Of a stretch of 8,703 bases of DNA, positions 1-6,196 are shown in pieces. The notes under the pieces are model-generated. The model saw only the letters and a list, made by a program, of their open reading frames with translations, did no database searches and was not told the origin of the DNA. The translations under genes and the position numbers were made by a program. Origin of the DNA: Bacteroidales bacterium UBA1223. Lineage in GTDB: Bacteria; Bacteroidota; Bacteroidia; Bacteroidales; P3. The stretch's first letter is position 1. Each line of letters opens with the position of its first letter. Where the stretch lies: the NCBI GenBank assembly GCA_002309155.1, contig DBXB01000005.1, positions 1-8,703 on the forward strand, read 5' to 3'.

Positions 1-84
1 AAGGTTCAAGGTTGACTCACTTTATTTTACTAAATTCTAAGGTGTTGCCTCAACGAGCTCGGCAGGCATACCGCGCAGCCTACG

Positions 85-118
85 GCACAAAGTTTAAAGT
101 TGTGCACTTATAATAAGT
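85..118. repeat. Two adjacent short inverted repeats
   Basis: The first inverted repeat is GCACAA (85-90) and TTGTGC (100-105) around a 9-base AT-rich centre. Directly after it comes a perfect 6+1+6 inverted repeat, ACTTAT-A-ATAAGT (106-118). Both are visible directly. They lie about 100 bp before the dcp start codon, so they could be an operator-like site, a transcript hairpin, or the 3' end of an upstream transcription unit. The sequence alone does not decide between these, and short AT-rich palindromes can arise by chance. Confidence 0.4.
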
Positions 119-182
119 CGGTTACCATCGCACAGCGTTATACCTTACTTTTTGTTTATATCTTAACGAAGAAATCAATATT

Positions 183-202
183 ATATTGTAAGATATTGTA
201 AG
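183..202 (+). repeat. Perfect 10-bp tandem duplication in the dcp leader
   Basis: ATATTGTAAG occurs twice back to back (183-192 and 193-202), ending 12 bases before the dcp start codon. It sits in the 5' leader, next to the A-rich stretch AAAAATAAAAAT that takes the place of a Shine-Dalgarno site in many Bacteroidetes genes. It may be a slippage-type duplication that alters leader length or translation efficiency. That functional reading is inference. Confidence 0.6.
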
Positions 203-214
203 AAAAATAAAAAT

Positions 215-2248
215 ATGGAAGACAACATACTTTTACAGGAATGGAGCACACCGCACGGAACCCCTCCTTTCAATATTATACGCCCCGAAGATTTCGCCCC
301 CGCCATACGAAAGGCTATCGACACGGCACGAACCAACATCAATGATATTACCTCTCAGACCGACTCTCCCACTTTTGTCAACACCATAGAAAGGCTTGAG
401 ACCGCCAGCGAGGATCTTGACAGAGCAACGGCGATACTGTTCAACCTCAACGAATGTCATACCAACCCCGTACTGCAACAGACCGTTCTAGAACTCACGC
501 CAGAGATAACACGTTTCGAGAACGAGATATGGATGGATGCCCGACTGTTTGAGCGTATCAAGGTCCTCTACAAAAATAAAGACGACAACGACTATAGCAC
601 AGAGCAACGGCAAGTGCTGGAGAACTACTACCAACGTTTTGTACGCAATGGCGTAAACCTGGCCGACGACCTAAAACAGCAGTATGCGTCAAATGCCGAG
701 GAGTTGGCAACCCTCAACGAACTGTTCAACCAGAAGACCCTTGACGACACCAACGACTATGTGCTGCACCTCATTCAGCAGTCGCAACTCAGCGGACTGC
801 CGGAAAACGCTGTCGCCGCCGCCCACGAAGAGGCGGAGAAACGCAGTCTGGGCGGATGGGTTTTCACCCTTAAAGCCCCCTCCTACCGTCCCTTCATGAG
901 CTTTGCCGACGACAGAGGCCTGAGGGAGAAGATGTGGAGAGCCTACAACAGTCGTGGTAACAGGGGTAACAATAACGACAACAACCAGACTATTCGTAAG
1001 ATAGCAAATCTGAGACAGAAACAGGCCAATCTGCTTGGATATTCCGATTATGCATCATTTAAACTCGCACGCACCATGGCGAGCGACGAGAGTACGGTGC
1101 TAAAGTTTCTCGACAACCTACTAAAGGCATCCCTACCCTATGCCAAGAAAGACTTGGCCGAGGTCTCCGACTATGCACATAGCTGTGGCGCCGACTATCA
1201 GCTACAGAACTGGGATTTCTCGTATTGGAGCGAGAAGCTGAAGAGAAGCCGTTATGATTTCGACAGCGAAGCATTGCGCCCCTATTTTCGACTGGAGGAT
1301 GTTCGTCAAGGCATCTTCTCCCTCTATGGAAAACTCTATGGACTCACCTTTGTCGAAAACAAAGACATCCCCGTATACCAGGAAGATGTCAAAGTCTATG
1401 AAGTGTTTGACAGCGCACGGTTTATGGGAATTCTATACCTTGATATGTTTCCACGGGAGAGCAAACGCAGTGGGGCGTGGATGACGGAATTCCGATGCCA
1501 GTCGCACATCGGCGACAAAGAAGTGCGGCCTCTGATTCAGGTTGTGTGTAATTTCACGAAACCCACCGCCGGACAGCCGTCATTGCTGACTTTCGACGAA
1601 GTGGAGACTTTTATGCACGAGATGGGTCACGCCATGCACGGCATGCTCAGCGAAGTCCATTACCCTTCGATAAGTGGCACCAGCGTACGGCGCGACTTTG
1701 TGGAGATGCCGTCGCAAGTCATGGAGAACTGGTGTTACGAGTCTGAATTCTTGAACACCTTCGCACGGCACTACAAGACAGGTGAGACTATCCCAAGCGA
1801 ATTCATCGAGAAACTCAACCTCAGCAAGAATTATCTGGCAGGATGGCTGTGTCTGCGTCAGCTCAATTTCGGCATCACCGACATGGCTTACCACACGCTC
1901 ACATCACCAATGGGCGACGATATGAGAGTTGAAGACTTTGAGCACAGCAAGATGACCGAGTTGCTACCCGTGGTTGAAGGGACCTGCGTCAGCACGTCGT
2001 TCACACATATTTTCAGCGGAGGGTATGCAGCGGGCTACTATGGATATAAATGGGCAGAGGTGCTTGACGCCGACATCTTCTCACGCTTCAAGGAAGAAGG
2101 GATATTCAACAGAGAGACCGCCAAGAGATTCCGCCGTGAGATACTCTCACGAGGTGGCAGCGAACACCCCGCAATATTATTCCGCAATTTTATGGGGAGA
2201 AACCCGGACAACGAAGCACTGCTACGCCGATGCGGATTTATAGTCTAA
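215..2248 (+). CDS. dcp: M3 family peptidyl-dipeptidase Dcp (zinc metallopeptidase)
   Basis: This 677-residue protein matches the usual length of bacterial dipeptidyl carboxypeptidases (about 680). It starts at an ATG preceded by an A-rich leader. The family releases dipeptides from the C-termini of oligopeptides and contributes to peptide turnover. The M3 zinc site is plain: HEMGH at residues 468-472 gives the two histidine ligands and catalytic Glu469, and the third ligand is Glu497 in DFVEMPSQ. The glycine/tyrosine-rich segment HIFSGGYAAGYYGYKW (598-613) corresponds to the substrate-binding tyrosine loop near the C-terminus. The N-terminal 200 residues form the helical lid region typical of the family. 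There is no signal peptide, so a cytoplasmic location is expected. It is the only plus-strand gene here, and its 3' end overlaps the convergent hydrolase gene by 11 bp. M3 membership is very secure. Dcp rather than oligopeptidase A rests on length and general resemblance. Confidence 0.93.
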   Translation: MEDNILLQEWSTPHGTPPFNIIRPEDFAPAIRKAIDTARTNINDITSQTDSPTFVNTIERLETASEDLDRATAILFNLNECHTNPVLQQTVLELTPEITRFENEIWMDARLFERIKVLYKNKDDNDYSTEQRQVLENYYQRFVRNGVNLADDLKQQYASNAEELATLNELFNQKTLDDTNDYVLHLIQQSQLSGLPENAVAAAHEEAEKRSLGGWVFTLKAPSYRPFMSFADDRGLREKMWRAYNSRGNRGNNNDNNQTIRKIANLRQKQANLLGYSDYASFKLARTMASDESTVLKFLDNLLKASLPYAKKDLAEVSDYAHSCGADYQLQNWDFSYWSEKLKRSRYDFDSEALRPYFRLEDVRQGIFSLYGKLYGLTFVENKDIPVYQEDVKVYEVFDSARFMGILYLDMFPRESKRSGAWMTEFRCQSHIGDKEVRPLIQVVCNFTKPTAGQPSLLTFDEVETFMHEMGHAMHGMLSEVHYPSISGTSVRRDFVEMPSQVMENWCYESEFLNTFARHYKTGETIPSEFIEKLNLSKNYLAGWLCLRQLNFGITDMAYHTLTSPMGDDMRVEDFEHSKMTELLPVVEGTCVSTSFTHIFSGGYAAGYYGYKWAEVLDADIFSRFKEEGIFNRETAKRFRREILSRGGSEHPAILFRNFMGRNPDNEALLRRCGFIV

Positions 2249-2837
2249 GTTGCGGCATCAGGTCGAGTTCCTCGAAGCGGAGAAAACGGTGGCCACAACT
2301 GTCTTTCCATACGACACGGTCGTGATGGGGGAAGAGGTCGAGTAATGGATGATGGTCACCCAGTAGTTCGTCATCGGTACTCAAGGCAAAATTGAGAGAT
2401 GTGTCGGCAGGCCAGCGACCGCTTTGGTTGAGTTGCACTTGGGTGCGGAAGATTTTGTCGTTGAAATCTTTATAAACATCCAAGAAACCAGGATCAAAGT
2501 GCGATTGGTCGAAGGAATTCGAATTGAGGAATATGCGCCTTATGGTAGACACAACATCATGGACGGGATTGATGACCCACACTATGCCATGAAAGAATGC
2601 CGTGGCACAAAGGGTTTGATACCCACCGAAACTGCTGCCGACAATCATTTTCACCTCCTCTTTCTCGACAGTTTCATGTATCTGATTCTGTATAGTCCAC
2701 GGAGTGGAGTGGTCGTAGTCGAAAGTCGGTGACACCACCTTGCACTGAGGAAGCATCTTCCTCAAAAGCTGTCCTTTTATGGCGTTGCCGTTGGATCCAT
2801 AGCCATGGATATACATTATGGTTTTCATAGTATTCAT
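2238..2837 (-). CDS. YqiA/YcfP-like alpha/beta-fold hydrolase (esterase)
   Basis: This 199-residue protein resembles the small YqiA/YcfP (UPF0227-type) esterases. The N-terminus carries the oxyanion-type HGYGS motif (residues 11-15) right after the first beta strand. The nucleophile elbow is G-S-S-F-G-G (67-72), with Ser69 as the probable nucleophile. An Asp in STDDELLG (155 or 156) and His183 in CGHRF complete a plausible catalytic triad in the correct order. There is no signal peptide, so it is probably cytoplasmic. The natural substrate is not known for most of this family, and I do not assign one. The ATG at 2837 is used; a second ATG lies three codons in (2828) and cannot be excluded. 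The gene lies 142 bp downstream of the glycosidase lipoprotein, beyond a repeat block, so it is probably its own transcription unit. Its stop codon lies inside the end of dcp on the opposite strand. Confidence 0.85.
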   Translation of the reverse strand: MNTMKTIMYIHGYGSNGNAIKGQLLRKMLPQCKVVSPTFDYDHSTPWTIQNQIHETVEKEEVKMIVGSSFGGYQTLCATAFFHGIVWVINPVHDVVSTIRRIFLNSNSFDQSHFDPGFLDVYKDFNDKIFRTQVQLNQSGRWPADTSLNFALSTDDELLGDHHPLLDLFPHHDRVVWKDSCGHRFLRFEELDLMPQLRL

Positions 2838-2979
2838 ATCTTTTAAGTAACGATTAAATAATAAAACAATGGAAAGTTATAATAGAAGATAATCGTGAAC
2901 CGTGACCTGTGAACCGTGACCTGTGAACCGTGACCTGTGAATGGTGTATCATTTTACCTTACTATTTTACTATAACTAA
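2838..2979. other. Intergenic region between lipoprotein and hydrolase genes
   Basis: This 142-bp AT-rich gap separates two minus-strand genes and contains the tandem repeats at 2895-2945. On the minus strand, TAACTTTC (complement of 2872-2879) differs from the Bacteroidetes -7 consensus TAnnTTTG by one base, but no TTTG is present at the expected -33 spacing. It is therefore only a weak promoter candidate for the hydrolase. Next to the lipoprotein stop there is a TTTTACCTTACTATTTTACTA tract with repeated TTTTAC. I see no convincing hairpin terminator for the operon that ends at 2980. Confidence 0.5.
2895..2945. repeat. 14-bp tandem repeat, three full copies plus a partial
   Basis: The unit GTGAACCGTGACCT occurs at 2895-2908, 2909-2922 and 2923-2936 without mismatch. 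A decayed partial copy (GTGAATGGTG-like) follows from 2937. Each unit is itself two related heptamers, GTGAACC and GTGACCT. Arrays of such heptamers are familiar from intergenic DNA of Prevotella-type genomes. Copy number in arrays of this kind usually varies between strains. There are no spacers, so it is not a CRISPR array. Confidence 0.9.
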
Positions 2980-4476
2980 TCAACGTAATGATTTCAGTTT
3001 TATAGTTCCGATGTCGGCAGTAAGACTATATCTGAAGAAGTGGCACGAATCGAAGCACATATTGAACGGTATAATATCGTCGTAGCGGTGGTTCAGATAT
3101 GGTTTATAGTCAATCTGCTGGTATTCCCGACGTCGGTCAGGGAGATTGTCGGGATCGAGTGATCCGATGTTTCTGTATTTCAGATTGCGACGGTCAAATT
3201 TCTGTCTGCTCATCCAGGGTGCCGACACCTCAAAATGGACGTTGTAGTCATTGCTGTAGAGCGTGAAACAACCGTTGCTATCGGTATAGGTGTTCATTCC
3301 CACCGACCAGTCGTCGTTCCATCCACGAACGACGGCGCCTTCGACGGGTTTGCCAGTGTTCTCGTCGACCACCTTTCCAGTAAGACAGATATTACTATAG
3401 GCAAGCATATTATAGTAGTTCGCCGGAGGGATGATGTCGCTGTCGCCGCCTACACCAAGACAAATCCTGCCAAGGTCCCACACCAATTCCACAGCCGGCT
3501 TGCGTTTACCGTTGCGGTCGCTTAGACCAGTGTACTGCGCCTCGAAATTCACTCCGCCAGGGAAATCCTGGAACTCCCACCAACCGTAGCCGATGGCACC
3601 ATTGATGCGAGCGAAACGGTAGGTGTCCCACATATACTGTTCCTGCCATCCGTAAGGCACCGAGTCGTTGTCGGCGGGCAGTCCTGTCTCTCCCACCATC
3701 CACGGCTTGCCACAATAGTGGCTGTACCACCACATCTCGGATTGGACACGCAAAGGATGGTATGTATGCATCTCAATGAAGTCGACAGGCAGCATAGAGG
3801 GGTCCCACTCAAACACCTCTATAGGTTCGGCGGTGGCGACGGTAAAGAGTTGGTACGGGGCGTAGGTACGCACCCAGTGTCGCCACTGCGACACCAGACG
3901 AACAGCGTCCATCTTGTCGCGGTCTGGTTCCGGGTCGAAATAGAGCGGTTCGTTGAAGAAATCGTAAGCCCACAATGCCGGCAGGTCGGCAAGATGGCGG
4001 AGCAGTCCTTTGGTGTAACTTTGCCAGTAGGGTTCTATGGGTGTTTTGATAAGCAGCATCACGTTAAGACCGGCACTGCCCGCCTTCTGAATCACACGGC
4101 GTGTGGCGCGGAACATGGCAGAGCTGTCCATATCGCTGTCCAGCACATCAAGGCAGAGACGAATAGCGTTGAAATCCCATGAGGATATGGTGTCGAAGTG
4201 CTCCTCGATTGAACGCCCATGGTAGTAGTCTGCCGGCACCACTTCGAGCGAGTCGCCCACCTGACGTATGAACGCCTTGTAGTTAAGCATCTTTGGAAAC
4301 CATACCTCGCCGTCGAGCACAAACTGGCCGTACATCAGTCCAACATAGCCTTCCTTAATTGGCGGAAGATCATCATTGTAGAATATATCTGTGTCAGCGT
4401 TATTGCGACATCCCGTTGCTAATAAAACAATCAGCAACGTCAGGGCTATAGTTATATTTCTCATTCTGATTTTCAT
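2980..4476 (-). CDS. Clan GH-A (GH5-like) glycoside hydrolase lipoprotein with carboxypeptidase-regulatory-like domain
   Basis: This 498-residue protein is probably an envelope lipoprotein. A basic start and a hydrophobic stretch (7-20) end in LLATGC, with Cys23 as the likely lipidated residue. Residues about 45-340 look like a clan GH-A TIM barrel. NAIRL (103-107) resembles the conserved Arg strand, F-N-E-P (174-177) gives acid/base Glu176, HTYHP (237-241) matches the GH5 His-x-Tyr strand, and VGETG (261-265) gives nucleophile Glu263. A WWEFQD segment follows (299-304). Residues about 363-436 (LTGKVVDENTGKPVEGAVV onward) form a carboxypeptidase-regulatory-like beta-sandwich, followed by a tail ending in DIGTIKL. 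Retaining hydrolysis of a beta-linked glycan is expected; the substrate is unknown. Its ATG overlaps the TGA of the upstream membrane protein (ATGA, 4473-4476), implying translational coupling. DTI (95-97) and DSV (271-273) fit the Bacteroidetes O-glycosylation consensus. GH-A is secure; GH5 rather than a neighbouring family is not. Confidence 0.82.
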   Translation of the reverse strand: MKIRMRNITIALTLLIVLLATGCRNNADTDIFYNDDLPPIKEGYVGLMYGQFVLDGEVWFPKMLNYKAFIRQVGDSLEVVPADYYHGRSIEEHFDTISSWDFNAIRLCLDVLDSDMDSSAMFRATRRVIQKAGSAGLNVMLLIKTPIEPYWQSYTKGLLRHLADLPALWAYDFFNEPLYFDPEPDRDKMDAVRLVSQWRHWVRTYAPYQLFTVATAEPIEVFEWDPSMLPVDFIEMHTYHPLRVQSEMWWYSHYCGKPWMVGETGLPADNDSVPYGWQEQYMWDTYRFARINGAIGYGWWEFQDFPGGVNFEAQYTGLSDRNGKRKPAVELVWDLGRICLGVGGDSDIIPPANYYNMLAYSNICLTGKVVDENTGKPVEGAVVRGWNDDWSVGMNTYTDSNGCFTLYSNDYNVHFEVSAPWMSRQKFDRRNLKYRNIGSLDPDNLPDRRREYQQIDYKPYLNHRYDDIIPFNMCFDSCHFFRYSLTADIGTIKLKSLR

Positions 4477-6158
4477 TCTCTACAATTATTCATATTGCTG
4501 ATAAAGTTGGACTTTCTGTCTTCGAGGGTGGCATCTGGTGAATGGTTCACTACGCTGTCGCATAACAGGTAAAGCGAAATCTTTCCATTACCCGCAACTC
4601 GCTCAAGTCGAGACAGCACAAATTCCGCCTTAGAATAGTTCCTTTTGAATATACTGTCTTCCACAATTATATAGTCGTAATTGAAACCGAGCGACGCTTC
4701 TACCATATCCCGTCCGAAATACATCACAGAATAGCCACATCTTCCCATCTCCAAGAACGGTGTATTCTGTGGATATGCAAACAACGTCAAAATCTTGGCA
4801 TCTCGGCTCACCCCCATCTCGTCCAACCACTCACCACTACCATCAAAAGCCAAAGCACACTGGCGAGCCCTGTCATAACCTTTCTGCCGCTCAAGATTGC
4901 CATGCTTGGCGGCGTTCCACATACTGCCACACATCAGGACAACAAGAACAAAAGGCACCACCTTTAACAATCCCTTGAAAGCAGGCAAACAGCGCACAAT
5001 CAACAGAAACAACAATATAATCGGCACAAAAAGGCTGTCTAGAAAATAGTAATCGTGGTCACGATACTGCCGCATCATTGCCACGAAAAACAACAACTCG
5101 CCAAGGCAATAAATCAAGACAAACAGCAGAAAATCAAACCGCAGAGATTTGTATTTTTCGACTGTTGGTGATGGTTTGAAGTCTTGAAACCTATTCAGCA
5201 AAGATTTTTTAAGTAACAGAGTCAGGGCAACAAGAGCCATGGTGACAACGACTGTCCAGTGTTGTATGGCTGAAAAATAACGGAATTTCCATCTCTCACC
5301 GATGATATCAAATACATTACAAACATCCGTCCAACTCCTTGGAGGTTTGAGATTATTAAGGAAAAGTGAGCCATACTGATTCCTTAGATGGGCATTCCAC
5401 ATCAAGTAACCACCTATGGCAACAGCCGATAATAACAAGGAGATGAGAAAACGGGAATTGAAAACAGTATCCCTTCTCTTTAGAATCCACCGCAACACCT
5501 CGCTACAGAAGACCGCCACAAACGGAACGGCCTGCGAAGTCCTCATCAACGCCGACAAAGTCAGGAAAGCGATGGTCAGATACCAATCTTTGGATTTGCC
5601 ACTCCCAAGATAAACCACATACATCAACACTCCCGCAAAAACAAAAGAGATGGCTGGCACCGAAGGCAGGAAACTGTCAAAATAATACAAGTAAAGTGGT
5701 GAAAAGAGAGCGAAGAAAGTAACCATCAGCGATTTCAGCACACTGAAAGTAAGCCTTTCGCAAACCAAATAGAGACAACAAAGTCCAAACAGACTCACAG
5801 TCAAAGTCCAGACCCGAAACACCCATGGTGCCGAGGAGCCGAACAGTCTCATCAGTAGCGACACAATATATACATGAACGGGGAAATCAACAGAGGTCAC
5901 TGCCGTGCCGTCGTCCACCATCCAGCCACCAGGAAACTGCTTGTTCATCACCAGCGTCTCGGGGTGGAAGAAATCATAACCGTTGTTCTGGAAGCCTATA
6001 GCCATCGAGTACCAGTCGGACTGCGACCAAGCATGAATATAGGCAGGGAAACGGTTTATCTCCGGCAAGGCGACAAACACACCCACCAACACTATCAATG
6101 CCAAACAAATATAGGTCGGGATTACCTTTTTTATATCAAACGAATAACCGCTTCGCAC
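4473..6158 (-). CDS. Polytopic membrane protein, GT-C / glycosyltransferase family 39-like
   Basis: This 561-residue protein has about ten to eleven hydrophobic segments between residues 12 and 416 (for example 12-32, 112-132, 137-158, 164-184, 235-254, 300-317, 340-362, 372-390, 398-416). A soluble domain of about 140 residues follows. The first loop carries AWSQSDWY (43-50) and a later VDFPVHVYI (90-98). Acidic residues here are typical of GT-C transferases of the PMT/ArnT (GT39) type, which move a sugar from a polyprenyl-phosphate donor on the outer face of the inner membrane. Acceptor and sugar are unknown. The start is GTG at 6158: an in-frame TAA lies five codons upstream and the next Met is residue 52, after the first membrane segment. 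It follows the other membrane protein by 38 bp and overlaps the lipoprotein gene by 4 bp. The transferase function is inferred from topology and the loop motif. Other polytopic envelope proteins remain possible. Confidence 0.68.
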   Translation of the reverse strand: MRSGYSFDIKKVIPTYICLALIVLVGVFVALPEINRFPAYIHAWSQSDWYSMAIGFQNNGYDFFHPETLVMNKQFPGGWMVDDGTAVTSVDFPVHVYIVSLLMRLFGSSAPWVFRVWTLTVSLFGLCCLYLVCERLTFSVLKSLMVTFFALFSPLYLYYFDSFLPSVPAISFVFAGVLMYVVYLGSGKSKDWYLTIAFLTLSALMRTSQAVPFVAVFCSEVLRWILKRRDTVFNSRFLISLLLSAVAIGGYLMWNAHLRNQYGSLFLNNLKPPRSWTDVCNVFDIIGERWKFRYFSAIQHWTVVVTMALVALTLLLKKSLLNRFQDFKPSPTVEKYKSLRFDFLLFVLIYCLGELLFFVAMMRQYRDHDYYFLDSLFVPIILLFLLIVRCLPAFKGLLKVVPFVLVVLMCGSMWNAAKHGNLERQKGYDRARQCALAFDGSGEWLDEMGVSRDAKILTLFAYPQNTPFLEMGRCGYSVMYFGRDMVEASLGFNYDYIIVEDSIFKRNYSKAEFVLSRLERVAGNGKISLYLLCDSVVNHSPDATLEDRKSNFISNMNNCRE

Positions 6159-6196
6159 CTTTTGAGATTGTTATCTTTTGAAACTATGAACCGATA

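Larger units (their letters stand above)
1..214. other. Non-coding leader region upstream of dcp
   Basis: No credible coding region is visible here. The first 20 bases contain two GGTT-type heptamers (AAGGTTC, AAGGTTG) resembling, in the opposite orientation, the repeat block at 2895-2945. A TTTATTTTACTAAA tract follows, then a GC-richer patch at about 53-88, then two adjacent inverted repeats (85-118), and finally an AT-rich leader ending in an A-run before the ATG at 215. I looked for the Bacteroidetes promoter pair (TTTG at -33, TAnnTTTG at -7). The closest string is TACTTTTTG at 146-154, which has one base too many between TA and TTTG and no clear -33 partner, so no promoter is called. 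The dcp promoter is nevertheless expected somewhere in this region. Confidence 0.6.

Noticed and set aside
146..154. Possible Bacteroidetes -7 promoter element for dcp
   Set aside because: TACTTTTTG has an extra base relative to TAnnTTTG, and no TTTG sits at the expected distance upstream.
1580..1894. A 104-codon minus-strand open frame opposite dcp
   Set aside because: It is antisense to the zinc-site region of the M3 peptidase and looks like a by-product of the coding bias on the other strand.
2424..2732. A 102-codon plus-strand open frame opposite the hydrolase
   Set aside because: The minus-strand frame carries an ordered HGYGS, GSSFGG, Asp, His set, while this one has no motif and sits entirely inside it.
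2895..2945. Possible CRISPR array
   Set aside because: The units are only 14 bp, directly adjacent and without spacers, and no cas gene is present.
3718..4182. A 154-codon plus-strand open frame opposite the glycosidase gene
   Set aside because: It lies wholly within the lipoprotein gene, including the strands with the catalytic residues, and its product shows no recognisable motif.
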